DNA from: Bryobacteraceae bacterium
Lineage (GTDB): Bacteria; Acidobacteriota; Terriglobia; Bryobacterales; Bryobacteraceae
Assembly: GCA_023384675.1 (NCBI GenBank)
Contig: JAHDVK010000007.1
Coordinates: 124,001-188,000 of the forward strand
Length of the DNA stretch: 64,000 nt
Reading direction: 5' to 3'
Below the pieces are notes generated by a model. The model made no database searches and was not told the origin of the DNA. It saw only the letters and a list, made by a program, of their open reading frames with translations. Below are positions 28,745 to 38,400 of the stretch, in pieces. The first letter of the stretch is position 1. Every line of letters begins with the position of its first letter. Position numbers and translations under genes: made by a program.

Positions 28745-29458
28745 TTACGGCGCGATCGAAAGCCCAGTCCGCTGCTCCGCCAGCTGCCTGAGAGCGCGCC
28801 GGTATAAAGCCAGGCCCAGCAGAATCAACAGCGCGCCCGTGAACGCCATCGTGCGCCCGGCGGCGCTCCAACTCAATAGCCCACGCAGGGCGGCCTGGAT
28901 ATCGGTCGGAAACAGGCGCGGCGTGATCACCAGCATCAGCAGCAAAAAGAAAAACCCCAGCCGGTGCAACTGGCGCGCGGTGACCGCCGACATTGTAGTC
29001 AACCCCAGCAGCGCCCCCGCGGCGGCACTGGCCCACGCGCCGCCCGCGGCCAGCAACGCCGCCCCGATCAGCGTGATCACCGGTAGCGACTGGGGCCGCC
29101 CCGTGCCGCCCATTGCCGCCAGCGACGCGCCGTAGATCAATAGCCAGCACAGCCAGCCCCACGCCGCCGCCGCGAGCGTTTTCCCGAGCACCACGGGCGG
29201 CAGGGCGCCGGTCCAATTCATCAGAAACTGCCGTTCGCGCTCGCCGCCGAAGCCTTGTGCCGCGAACGTCCCGGCGAACAACACAGCCAGCGCGGTGTAA
29301 AGAGCGTGATAGACCGGGTCGAGAAACGCCGTGCCCAGCCGGCCCGGAATCAACGTGCCCAGCAACGCCAGCGCGGGCAGCAGAATCAGACCGCGAATGC
29401 CGCCCGCGCGCGGCAGCGCGCGGCGGATCTCGTCCAGAAACGCGGCTTGGATCGTCAT
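28745..29458 (-). CDS. ABC-2-type permease-like membrane protein
   Basis: A 237-residue protein with about six hydrophobic segments (GGIRGLILLPALALLGTLIP, TALAVLFAGTFAAQGFGGER, LLILLGLALYRRALRQLAEQ). The cytoplasmic loop GGERERQFLMNWTGALPPVVLG resembles the E-R-E...-L...-P-V...-LGK coupling segment of ABC-2 permeases. No ATPase gene is adjacent, so any partner is elsewhere. ATG 29458 (MTIQAAFLDEIRRALP) is preferred; the longer open frame upstream runs into the amidase gene and is low-complexity. The 113 nt before its stop (28632-28744) hold nothing I recognise. Confidence 0.65.
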   Translation of the reverse strand: MTIQAAFLDEIRRALPRAGGIRGLILLPALALLGTLIPGRLGTAFLDPVYHALYTALAVLFAGTFAAQGFGGERERQFLMNWTGALPPVVLGKTLAAAAWGWLCWLLIYGASLAAMGGTGRPQSLPVITLIGAALLAAGGAWASAAAGALLGLTTMSAVTARQLHRLGFFFLLLMLVITPRLFPTDIQAALRGLLSWSAAGRTMAFTGALLILLGLALYRRALRQLAEQRTGLSIAP

Positions 29459-29502
29459 GGCTGCCCCCATTGTATGCGGGGCGGAATGGCGTTCGCGAGA
29501 TC

Positions 29503-30924
29503 CTAATCCATGGGCGGGCGGCGCTCGTGCCAGTCCGTCGCCAGTTGCCACGCCTGCGCGAGCGCCAGCACCTGATCCTCGCGGCCCGGCTTGCCTGTGA
29601 TCTGCATCCCCAGCGGCAGCCCCCCGGAAGTGAAACCGCAAGTCACAGCGATGGTGGGCAGGCCGTACAGATTCCAGGGCGCCGAATTGCGGAGCCAGAT
29701 CAGCGTGACGGGCTTGCCGAGAGGGAATGCGGGTCCGGGGGCGGCGGGGGTGATCAGCAGGTCGGCGGGACCGAAGGCGGCGGCGATGGTGGCGCGGGCC
29801 TCGGCGACGGCGCGGCGGGCGTGGATGTAGTCGGCGGTGGCAATACTTGCCCCGTTTTCAATACTTTGACGGATGCCTGGGCTGTACAGGCCGGGCGAAT
29901 CGGCGAGCATTTGGCGGTGGAAGGCGTGGGCCTCGGCGGCGATCAGGATGCCGGTCAGGACGGGCATATTGGCGGCATCCGGGTTGACGGCGAATTCGGG
30001 AAGGCGGATGTCCTCGATGCCGGCGGTCAACTGGCCGAGTTGGCGGAGGGCGGCGTCCATGGCGGAGGTCATGACGGGTTCGAGATCGTCGTAAAAAACG
30101 CGTTTGGGAACACCCAAACGCAGCGTTTTGACCTTCGGGAACGCGGGAACGGGGCTTCCTGCGAGGACCGCGTGGACGAGGGCGGTGTCGGCGGCGGTGC
30201 GGCAGAGGGGGCCAACGTGGTCGCAGGACCAGGCGAGGGGGGCAACGCCCCCAGTGGGCACGACGCCGAAGGTGGGTTTGAGGCCGGAGATGCCGCAGAA
30301 CGACGCAGGCAGGCGGATGGAACCGCCGGTGTCCGAACCCAGCGCCGCCGGGCACATGCCCGCCGCCACCGCGACGGCCGAACCGCCGGAACTGCCGCCG
30401 GGGGAGCGGGCGGGGTCGAACGGATTGCGAGCGGGGCCAAAATAGCTCGATTCGGCGGTGAAACTGTAGGCGAATTCGTCCATGTTGGTTTTGCCGGTCA
30501 GGATGGCGCCGGCGGTCTTGAGGCGTTTGACGACTTCAGCGTCTTCGGTAGGCACGCGGGATTGCCACTGGGCGCTGCCGGCGGTGGTCCGGACGCCGGC
30601 GGTGTCGTATAAATCCTTGAGGGCGATGGGGATACCGTGGAGGGGGCCTCGATAGCGGCCGCGGGCGATTTCGGCTTCGGCGGCGCGGGCGGCGGCGAGG
30701 GCGGATTCGGCGGTGATGGTGATAAAGGCGTTCAGGCGAGGCTGGAGGGCTTCGGTACGGGCGAGGCAGGCGCGAGTGAGTTCGACGGGCGAGAGTCGTT
30801 TGCGGCGAATCAGGGCGGCGGCTTCGGCGATGGTCATCCAGGCGGGATCGCTGGACTGCGCGGCGGCGGGGAGGGCGGCGGCGGTGGCCAGGGAGAGGAA
30901 TTCACGGCGGCCCGGTCGATGCAT
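29503..30924 (-). CDS. Tat-exported amidase (amidase signature family)
   Basis: A 473-residue amidase with a twin-arginine signal (GRREFLSLATAAALPAAA). The Ser-cisSer-Lys triad is complete with the family's exact spacing: K103 (PIALKDLYDTAG), S178 (SPGGSSGGSAVA) and S202 (GSDTGGSIRLPASFCG). It would hydrolyse an amide in the periplasm; substrate unknown, and the local genes do not indicate one. Start ATG 30924 follows AGGAG by 6 nt; a second ATG directly in front (30927) is possible. The gene is divergent from a Tat-exported metallophosphoesterase, with 68 nt between starts. Codons in its 5' half switch to almost pure G/C third positions, as elsewhere in the window. Confidence 0.9.
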   Translation of the reverse strand: MHRPGRREFLSLATAAALPAAAQSSDPAWMTIAEAAALIRRKRLSPVELTRACLARTEALQPRLNAFITITAESALAAARAAEAEIARGRYRGPLHGIPIALKDLYDTAGVRTTAGSAQWQSRVPTEDAEVVKRLKTAGAILTGKTNMDEFAYSFTAESSYFGPARNPFDPARSPGGSSGGSAVAVAAGMCPAALGSDTGGSIRLPASFCGISGLKPTFGVVPTGGVAPLAWSCDHVGPLCRTAADTALVHAVLAGSPVPAFPKVKTLRLGVPKRVFYDDLEPVMTSAMDAALRQLGQLTAGIEDIRLPEFAVNPDAANMPVLTGILIAAEAHAFHRQMLADSPGLYSPGIRQSIENGASIATADYIHARRAVAEARATIAAAFGPADLLITPAAPGPAFPLGKPVTLIWLRNSAPWNLYGLPTIAVTCGFTSGGLPLGMQITGKPGREDQVLALAQAWQLATDWHERRPPMD

Positions 30925-30992
30925 CATTTTCTCCTGCGAGGGTATCAAAGTGGGGCTGGCCGGCGGGTCGAAATGATAGTGTGGATTCTGAC

Positions 30993-31910
30993 ATGGTCAC
31001 CAGGCGAACCTTCCTTGCGGGCGCGCTCTCCGCCGTGCCCTTCCTGCGCGGCGCCGCCGCGGACGCGGTGGAGTTCTCGAACCTCTCCGATACCCACGTC
31101 ATGCGCCTCGATGGCGTGGACCCGCGCTGGGTGGAACGCCGCAAGCAATACGAACACACGCGCGACACGTTGCCCGCCTTCTGGCGGCGCCTGCAGAAGA
31201 CCCACAACCCCGCCTTCATCCTTCACACCGGCGACGCCATCGACGCCTATTCCTTCCTCGGCGCGCAGGGCGAGACAGTGTATGGGCAGATCGAGGCGTT
31301 TGCCGGACCCGCGCGGCAATGCCCCGTGCCCATGCATCTGGCGCTGGGCAACCACGACGTGCTCGATTACGGCGCGAAACTCGAAGGGGATCAGAGCGTG
31401 GTGGAGGCCGCGAAAGCGGCGTGGATCCAGGCCATGCCCTGCTTCCGAACCGGCACGTACTATCACTTCGCGCAGCAGGCGGGCGCGGTCCGGTGGCGCG
31501 TCGTGGTCTTGAACAACGGCTGTTTCGGGCTGTTCCCCGGGCGCGAGGCGGGCCCGCGCACAGGCGCTCTCGATGCGGCGCAGCTCGATTGGATCGCGCG
31601 CGAACTGCCTGCCTTCGCGGCGGAACCCATGGTGATCGGGGTCCACATCCCGCCGTCTGCAGACTCCTGGGCGCAGGCTGCGGCGGCGCTCGGGCCGCGC
31701 CGGCACCTGACCGCCGTCTTCACCGGACATCTGCACAACAACAACTTCATCCGCGAGCTGCCCGGCACGGGCGCGCCCGCCTTTCACATCGCCACGCCCG
31801 CCTATTGCGCGAGCCCGGAGAACTGGCGCCGGGTACGCATGGCCGGCGATGTGCTCGAGGTCTTCAAAGCGGGCGCGCCCGATGAGATCGAGCGCCGGCT
31901 GACGCGATGA
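30993..31910 (+). CDS. Tat-exported calcineurin-like metallophosphoesterase
   Basis: About 305 residues with a twin-arginine signal (VTRRTFLAGALSAVPFLRG). The two-metal site of the calcineurin-like family is complete: NLSDTHVMR, HTGDAIDA, ALGNHDVLD, GVHIPP and FTGHLHNNN. The fold and insert (YYHFAQQAGAVRWRVVVLNN) match purple-acid-like or 3',5'-cyclic-nucleotide phosphodiesterase-like secreted enzymes; substrate is unknown. ATG 30993 is preferred to GTG 30981. Its stop overlaps the next gene as ATGA, so it is translationally coupled to the secreted unknown. Confidence 0.88.
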   Translation: MVTRRTFLAGALSAVPFLRGAAADAVEFSNLSDTHVMRLDGVDPRWVERRKQYEHTRDTLPAFWRRLQKTHNPAFILHTGDAIDAYSFLGAQGETVYGQIEAFAGPARQCPVPMHLALGNHDVLDYGAKLEGDQSVVEAAKAAWIQAMPCFRTGTYYHFAQQAGAVRWRVVVLNNGCFGLFPGREAGPRTGALDAAQLDWIARELPAFAAEPMVIGVHIPPSADSWAQAAAALGPRRHLTAVFTGHLHNNNFIRELPGTGAPAFHIATPAYCASPENWRRVRMAGDVLEVFKAGAPDEIERRLTR

Positions 31911-32800
31911 TCCTCCGGATCTTGCTGTGCATGGCTGCGCCCGCGCTGGCCCAGGTCCATATCGCCACGGATACCTACGAAGGCGCGGAGCACTTCGTGG
32001 TGCGAACCCCCGCCGCCACCTACTGGTATGACCGCGCGGGCGGCGGCTTCTCGCGTCTGATCGACCGCGACGGCCGCGACTGGATCGGCTTCCGGCGCGA
32101 ACCCTGGAACGAGTTTCCCGCCTCCGCCGCTTCGTCCTACCGCGGCCTGCCCAACTTCGTGTTCGCCGCGCCCGAGGCTGGAGCCGGTCATCCCGGCTTC
32201 ACACAGTGCACGAGCGACCGCGATGGCGATTCCATTGTCACGCAGAGCAAAAGCGGCGCATGGCGCTGGCGATGGACCTTCTTTGCCGATCATGCGCGGG
32301 TGACGATGGAGCGCGCCGGCCCGGACGCCTACTGGTTCCTCTACGAAGGAACGCCCGGAGGCGTCTACGAACCGGATGAATGGTACTGGGGCCACAACGG
32401 CGCGGAACCTATGCGAAAAATGCCCGATTTCGTGCGCGGGGAACGCGTTTTAGGCCACTTTGAGTGGGTTTTTTTAGGACATTCGCGCACCGCCCGCGTG
32501 CTGTTTCTGGCGCGCGGCGAACCGGACGAAAGCCTGGATTCCTTCGGCGTCATGGGCAACACCCGCGCCGGGCTCGCGTCCCCCGATGGAATGACCGTCT
32601 TCGGCTTCGGCCGCGCAAAGGAAGCGAAACCGATGCTGCGCGGCGCGCCGCGCACTTTTATCATCGGTTTCCATGAACAGGCGGTGCGGAATGACGCAAG
32701 CCGCCGCACGCTCGCTGAGCGAATCCGCACGCTGCTTTCGGGCACTCTGCGGGAAGGCGGGAACCGCGAACGGGCGGCTAAAGCAAAGTATCGTCAATAG
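31907..32800 (+). CDS. Secreted protein of unknown function
   Basis: About 297 residues with a short signal peptide (MILRILLCMAAPALAQ). The body is rich in aromatic residues and beta-strand-like (TPAATYWYDRAGGGFSRLID, GAWRWRWTFFADHARVTMER, PGGVYEPDEWYWGHNGAEP), suggesting a beta-sandwich such as those of sugar-binding or glycoside-hydrolase-related proteins. No catalytic motif that I recognise. It is coupled to the metallophosphoesterase by an ATGA overlap, so the two probably work on the same material outside the inner membrane. Its last 23 nt overlap the convergent BlaI-like gene. Confidence 0.75.
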   Translation: MILRILLCMAAPALAQVHIATDTYEGAEHFVVRTPAATYWYDRAGGGFSRLIDRDGRDWIGFRREPWNEFPASAASSYRGLPNFVFAAPEAGAGHPGFTQCTSDRDGDSIVTQSKSGAWRWRWTFFADHARVTMERAGPDAYWFLYEGTPGGVYEPDEWYWGHNGAEPMRKMPDFVRGERVLGHFEWVFLGHSRTARVLFLARGEPDESLDSFGVMGNTRAGLASPDGMTVFGFGRAKEAKPMLRGAPRTFIIGFHEQAVRNDASRRTLAERIRTLLSGTLREGGNRERAAKAKYRQ

Positions 32801-33167
32801 CGGCGGCGAACGCGCCGTTTTGATCTTCCTGCGCGGCGGCGGGCCTGCCGTTCAGGTAGTCAATGAGATCGCCGGACGACCCGTCGAAGAGCGTGTCCAG
32901 CAACTCCTTGACGGCGAGCCGGCGCACTTGCTCGCGGCTGAGCAGCGGAGTGTAGAGGAAGGACCGGCCGGATTTCCGCCGCGTTACGGCCTGCTTGCGC
33001 GCCAGCCGGTCGAGCATGGTCATCACCGTGGTGTAGGCCAGCGGACGATGCGGCTCAAGTTGGCTGCGTACCGCCTGTACGTTTGCCTCCCCGAGAGTCC
33101 ACAGCGCGCGCAGGCATTCCAGCTCGAGCGGCGGCGGAATATCCCGGGTGGCGCGCGGCTTCTTCAC
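32778..33167 (-). CDS. BlaI/MecI/CopY-family transcriptional repressor
   Basis: A 129-residue winged-helix repressor. The N-terminal DNA-binding part reads PPPLELECLRALWTLGEANV, then PLAYTTVMTMLDRLARKQAV with the recognition helix, and RSFLYTPLLSREQV for the wing; the C-terminal helices (LLDTLFDGSSGDLIDYL) dimerise. Members repress beta-lactamase, penicillin-binding-protein or copper genes and are usually inactivated by a BlaR1-type protease, but no BlaR1 gene is here. The GTG start at 33167 shares its G with the TAG stop of the upstream yhaM-like gene; GGAGG lies 10 nt before it. An open frame upstream into the yhaM-like gene is not used. Confidence 0.9.
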   Translation of the reverse strand: MKKPRATRDIPPPLELECLRALWTLGEANVQAVRSQLEPHRPLAYTTVMTMLDRLARKQAVTRRKSGRSFLYTPLLSREQVRRLAVKELLDTLFDGSSGDLIDYLNGRPAAAQEDQNGAFAAAIDDTLL

Positions 33168-34228
33168 TACTTCGTGCCCTCCGGAAACAAGCTCATCAGC
33201 TTGTCGCCCATCATGGTCTTGGCCGCCGGCTTGGATGCCGCGGGCCTCGCGGGCGTGGGCGGCGGCTCCGGCGCTCCATTCAGGTAACGCTCTTTGTCGA
33301 GGACGTAGCGCTCGATGGCCGGCACGTAGCTGGTCCACTCGGAGCCCCCGGGCTGATTGCGTTCGATCGTGGAGCGCATTAATTCCATCTTTGAATCCAT
33401 ATTATCGAGATGGTGCAGCAACATGGCTTCGGGGAACAGCGGCAGCTTCGGCGAACCGAACTCGAGTTGGCCGTGGTGGCTGAGGATCAGGTGCTCGATC
33501 AGATTGCGGAGCTTCTCGGGGAAACCCGGCGGGTACTTATCGGCCAGCAGCCGCAGCGCAATCTGAATGTGACCAATGAGCGAACCTTCGGTGGTGTAGT
33601 TGAAGCTCCGGGCGAAGCTCAGTTCGCGGATCTTGCCGATGTCATGCAGCACGACTCCCGCCAGCAGCAGGTCCTGATCGATGAACGGGTAGTGGCGCCC
33701 CGCGTCGCGCGCCAGCGAGGCCAGCGAAAGCACATGCTCGATCAGCCCGCCGAGCCAGTTGTGGTGAATCGCCTTGGCCGCCGGGGCGCGCTTGAAGGCC
33801 TCGGCGACCTCCGCGTCTGCAAAGACGTTCTCGAGCAGCGCGCGCAGATGCGGATTGCCGTTCGAGGCAATCAGCGCCTGCAACTCGGTGAACATCTCCT
33901 CCGGATCGCGTTTGGACGCGGGCAGGAAGTCGGCCAGGTCCACTTCGCTTTCATCCACCCGCGCAATCCGGTGTACGGTGAGCTGCAGCTTGTTCTGATA
34001 AAGCTGCGTCTCACCCTTGACGCGGATAAAATCGTCCCGCTCGAACGTATCGAGAATGTCCGCCACGTTATCCCACATCTTGGCGTCGATGTCGCCGGTG
34101 CGGTCGATCAGGGTGAGCGCAAGGTACGGCTCGCCGGTCTTCTTCTGCCGGACATCCTTGGCCTGAACCAGGAACAGGCCGGTGACCTGCTGGCGCGGTT
34201 CCAGGTCGGCAACGCTGGGTGACTTCAT
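33167..34228 (-). CDS. YhaM-like 3'-5' exoribonuclease (OB fold plus HD domain)
   Basis: A 353-residue protein. Residues 8-95 form an OB-fold nucleic-acid-binding domain (VTGLFLVQAKDVRQKKTGEP, ALTLIDRTGDIDAKMWDNVA). Residues about 155-290 form an HD phosphohydrolase-like domain with HHNWLGGLIEHVLSLASLA, VVLHDIGK and HLILSHHG supplying metal ligands. This combination is that of B. subtilis YhaM/CBF1, an RNase with 3'-5' activity also acting on ssDNA. The C-terminal tail is Pro/Ala-rich and ends MMGDKLMSLFPEGTK. It sits in a minus-strand run with mfd and the SurA-like gene. Confidence 0.88.
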   Translation of the reverse strand: MKSPSVADLEPRQQVTGLFLVQAKDVRQKKTGEPYLALTLIDRTGDIDAKMWDNVADILDTFERDDFIRVKGETQLYQNKLQLTVHRIARVDESEVDLADFLPASKRDPEEMFTELQALIASNGNPHLRALLENVFADAEVAEAFKRAPAAKAIHHNWLGGLIEHVLSLASLARDAGRHYPFIDQDLLLAGVVLHDIGKIRELSFARSFNYTTEGSLIGHIQIALRLLADKYPPGFPEKLRNLIEHLILSHHGQLEFGSPKLPLFPEAMLLHHLDNMDSKMELMRSTIERNQPGGSEWTSYVPAIERYVLDKERYLNGAPEPPPTPARPAASKPAAKTMMGDKLMSLFPEGTK

Positions 34229-34240
34229 GGATCTGGAGCC

Positions 34241-35401
34241 TTAGCGGCTGGTGCTCTTTCCGGAACTGGCGACGTTGGTCCCAGGCACGGGCATCATCCA
34301 GAGCAGGCGCCGCCGCCGGATCTGGCTCATCACCTCCTGCTTGGTGACGGTTTCGGGCCGCAGCATCGCGGGATCGGTCCAGGCGGTGTCCTTGCCGGGC
34401 GCGGCGCCCGTGTCCACCCAACCCTCGCGAATCTCAAGGAACGCGTCGCGGCGCAGTTCGGTCAGGTACTCGCGAATGCGCGGCCGGATACGCGGCTCGA
34501 ATAACTTCTCGCGGACTTCGTTCTCCACTTCATCCAGCTCCGCGAGGCCCTCGCGATGCTGCATCTCCACGCGCAAAATCAGAAAACCATTGTCGCGCTT
34601 GATCAGATCGGTGATATGGTTGCGGGGCTTGTCCCACACCTGTTCGGCGATGGTGGCGTCGAGCGCGAAATCGCCCGTGCGCTCGAACGGCGGCATGGCG
34701 CCGCCTTCCGCCGCGCTGACGGAATCGGAGTTATCGCGCGCGAGCTCCGCGAAGCGCTCTCCACGCCGGGCGCGGGTCAGGAGTTCCGTAGCCTTTTTCT
34801 CGGCCTCTTCCAGCGTGCGGCCTTCATTGCTGACGAAGATTTCCCGCAGAAAAATACGTTCCTTGCGGTTGAATTCGTCCTTATGTTCTTCGTAATACTT
34901 CACGACATCCGCACGCGGTATGTTGATCTTGCTCGACACCTCCTGGCCGATCACGCGCTGGCTCAAAATCCCGTTGCGGGTCTCGGAGCGGAAGTCCTCG
35001 AAGCTCATGCCGGTCTGCTCGCGAATCCATGCCTGGAACTTGTCGGGGTCGGCGATCTTGTTCTGCGACTGGATCTGTCCCAGGTACTTCGACACGTCCT
35101 GATCGACGTTGATGTTGAGATCCCTGCCGCGCTGGATCAGCAGCAGCGAATCGATGCGGTCGCGCAGCAGATCGGGCTGGCGGGCCTCGACCTCCTTCTG
35201 GATCTGCTCCGGAGTCGCCCCGCGGGCGCGCAAGCCAGCCTCCACTTGCTGCAGTTCGCGATCGAGTTCCGTACGCGTGATGATGTCGCCGTTGACCTTG
35301 GCGATTATCTGTTCAACCAACACCGGGTCGGCGGCCGGCGCAACAGGCGCGGCAAACCAGGCCAGACACAATGCGAAGGCGCAAATCCTCATAAGTTTCA
35401 T
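34241..35401 (-). CDS. SurA-like periplasmic peptidyl-prolyl isomerase / chaperone
   Basis: About 386 residues. A signal peptide (MKLMRICAFALCLAWFAAPV) is followed by a SurA N-terminal chaperone domain (VEQIIAKVNGDIITRTELDR, then LLRDRIDSLLLIQRGRDLNI) and a parvulin-type domain (IFLREIFVSNEGRTLEEAEK, FAELARDNSDSVSAAEGGAM). It would help outer-membrane proteins such as the receptors in this window to fold. ATG 35401 is preferred; GTG 35407 is possible. It starts 6 nt after the mfd stop and ends 12 nt before the yhaM-like gene, so the run is one operon. The C-terminus is long and basic. Confidence 0.85.
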   Translation of the reverse strand: MKLMRICAFALCLAWFAAPVAPAADPVLVEQIIAKVNGDIITRTELDRELQQVEAGLRARGATPEQIQKEVEARQPDLLRDRIDSLLLIQRGRDLNINVDQDVSKYLGQIQSQNKIADPDKFQAWIREQTGMSFEDFRSETRNGILSQRVIGQEVSSKINIPRADVVKYYEEHKDEFNRKERIFLREIFVSNEGRTLEEAEKKATELLTRARRGERFAELARDNSDSVSAAEGGAMPPFERTGDFALDATIAEQVWDKPRNHITDLIKRDNGFLILRVEMQHREGLAELDEVENEVREKLFEPRIRPRIREYLTELRRDAFLEIREGWVDTGAAPGKDTAWTDPAMLRPETVTKQEVMSQIRRRRLLWMMPVPGTNVASSGKSTSR

Positions 35402-35407
35402 TATCAC

Positions 35408-38400
35408 TCAGGCGGTCAGAGCGTTCAGCCGGGTCTCCACTTCCCGGATCAGCGCGTCCGCGTCCGTGGCGGCCAGCGGCAGGCGCAGTACGCCGGCGGG
35501 CGTGAATTGCGCGCCCGCGGTGTCGCGCACCAGGCGCATCAGCCGGTCCGGGTCGATCGGCGCGCCGGGATGGAATTTCAAACTGATACCGCCGCCGCGC
35601 CGGTCCACCGCTTCCACGCCCGTCCGCTGCGCCAGCGTCTTCAACCGCGAGAATGCGATCAACCGGCGCACACTCTCGGGCGGCGCGCCGTAGCGGTCGG
35701 TCAGCTCGCTCAGCAGTTGGCCCGCGCGCTCGGGCTCGCCGCAATCGGCGATCCGCTTGTAGGCGCGCAAGCGCTGCTGCTCGTCGGCGATGTATTCGTG
35801 CGGAATGCGAAACTCCAATCCCAGGTTCAGCGACGAATGGACCTCGGGACCGATGGTTTCCCCGCGCAGCTCGCGCGCGGTCTCGTCCAGCATGCGCAAG
35901 TAGGTCTCGTAGCCGACGCTCGCCAGGTGCCCGTGCTGTTCGCCCCCCAGCAGGTTGCCCGCGCCGCGCAACTCGAGATCGAGCGCGGCGATCTTGAAGC
36001 CCGCGCCGAGATCGGAAAATTCCTTCAACGCCGCCAGCCGCTTGCGCGCGATCTCGGTCAGCTCGCCATCCGGCGGCACCAGCAGGTAGGCATAGGCGCG
36101 TCGGTTCGACCGCCCCACGCGCCCGCGCAACTGATACAGCTCCGAGAGCCCGTAATTCTGGGCGTTTTCGATGATCATCGTGTTCGCGCGCGGAATGTCG
36201 AGGCCGTTCTCCACAATCGTCGTGCAGACGAAGACATCCGCCTCGTGGCGCATGAAATTGAGCAGCACCTTCTCGAGCGCATCTTCGCCCATCTGCCCGT
36301 GACCGACGGCCACCCGCGCGCCCGGCGCCAGCGCCTGGATCTCCGCGGCGCGCGTCCAGATGCTCTCCACGCGGTTGTGCACGAAATACACCTGCCCGTT
36401 GCGCGAAAGCTCTTGCTCGATGGCGGTGCGGATCAGGTCCGCATGGTAACGCGCCACAACGGTTTGCACGGCCAGCCGGTCCTTCGGCGGCGTTTCGATC
36501 ACGCTCATGTCGCGCAAGCCGAGCAGCGACATGTGCAGGGTGCGCGGGATCGGCGTCGCGCTCATCGTCAGCACGTCGATGTTGCCGCGAAGCTGTTTCA
36601 GGCGCTCCTTGTGGCGGACTCCGAATCGCTGCTCCTCGTCGATCACCAGCAGGCCGAGATCTGGAAATTCCACGTCCTTCGAAAACATCCTGTGCGTGCC
36701 GATGACGATATCCACCTTGCCCGCGGCGAGATCGGCCAGCGTCGCCTTGATCTCTTTCGCGGTCCGGAACCGGCTCAACAGTTCCACCCGCACGGGGAAG
36801 GTCTGGAACCTCCTGCGAAACGTCTCGTAATGCTGGAAGGCGAGCACCGTCGTGGGCGCGAGCACTGCCACTTGTTTGCCGTCGCCCAGCGCCTTGAACG
36901 CGGCGCGCATCGCGACTTCGGTCTTCCCGAAGCCCACGTCGCCGCACAGCAGCCGGTCCATCGGGTGCGCGCTTTCCATGTCGCGCTTGATCTCAGTGGC
37001 CGCCTGCGTCTGATCGCGCGTGGGCGTGTACTCGAAGGAGTCCTCGAACTCGCTCTGCCAGTTCGAGTCGTTCGAAAAGGCGAAGCCCTCGACGGTCTTG
37101 CGTTGCGCGTAGAGCTTGAGCAGCTCGTCCGCCATGTCGCGCATTTTCGCCTTCACGCGCGACTTGGTCTTCTGCCAGGTCTGGCCGCCGAGCTTGTCGA
37201 TGGCCGGCGGAGCCTCGCGCGCGCCGCGATACTTCTGGATCAGGTCCAGCCGCGTCAGAGGCACATACAAGCGCGACTCTCCCGCGTATTCCACCACCAT
37301 GAACTCCTCGGTGGCGGTCTCCATCTTCACCTGCTTCAGCCCCGTGAAACGGCCGATGCCATGCTGGGCATGGACGACATAGTCGCCGGGCGTGAGATCG
37401 AGCGACTCGGGCGTGAAGGTGGCGATGTGCGAGCGGCGGCGCACCGGAGGCGCGGTCAGCTCGGCTGTGTCGAACAGATCCTCGAAGCCGATCAGCGCCA
37501 GCCGCGCCTCGGGCAGCACCGTGCCGCGCCGCAGGAAGCTCTGCTGGAGCCAGACGGACGCCGCGGGAAAACGCGGGCGATGCGGAAGCTCATATTCACC
37601 GAAGATGTCGCTCAAGCGGTCCACATCACCGGGCGTGGCCGCGAAGAACACCACCTGATACCCCTGTTCCGCAAACGTGCGCGCGTCGGCCACGGCGGCG
37701 GGCATCTGGTTGCGGAAAGGCACGGGCGGACGCGAGGCGATTTCAATGGGCGCCAACTCGGAATGAAGCTCCCCGGCCAGTGCGAGTTCACGCAGCTCGA
37801 TCTCCTGCCGCTGCGGGTTGGCCGCGTGCAGTTCGCCCCAGCGGAAGAACAACTGCTCGGGCGGCAGCGGCGCTTCGGTGGTCGACGACAGCCGCTGCCA
37901 GAGCTTGTCCGCCGCCGGGGCCAGCGTTTCCGGTTCGTCCCAAACGACGATGGGATGGTCCAGAAGCGATTCGAGCGAATGGGGCCGCGGCCGGACTTTC
38001 GGCGCGTGAAACTCCCAGCCGGGGAAGGGAACCGCGTCCTCGGAAAGCCCGGCCAGCAGTTCCGGCAACCGCGGCGTTTCTTCGAGCGGAAGCAGAGTGC
38101 AGACTCCGATCGCGCCGGTCGAGCGCTGTGTGCCGGCGTCGAATTCACGCAGACTTTCCACTGAATCGCCAAAAAATTCAATACGAACCGGACGCTCGGC
38201 CTCCGCCGGGTACACGTCGAATATTCCGCCACGTATTGAAAATTCACCCTCCATTTCCACGGGTTCGCTGGGCGAATAACCGATGGATCGCAAGTGCGCG
38301 GCGAGGTCGTCCATGGAAATTTCGTCGCCTAAACGCAGGTGAATCGCCAGTTGCCGGTAGGCCCGGGAATTCTCCACGCGCATGAGAGCCGATGCCAAGG

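Noticed and set aside
34556-38164. A 1202-codon open frame on the plus strand opposite mfd and the SurA-like gene
   Set aside because: Its composition (His/Arg/Leu-rich, no hydrophobic core pattern) is that of an antisense shadow in high-GC DNA, and the minus strand encodes full Mfd motifs.
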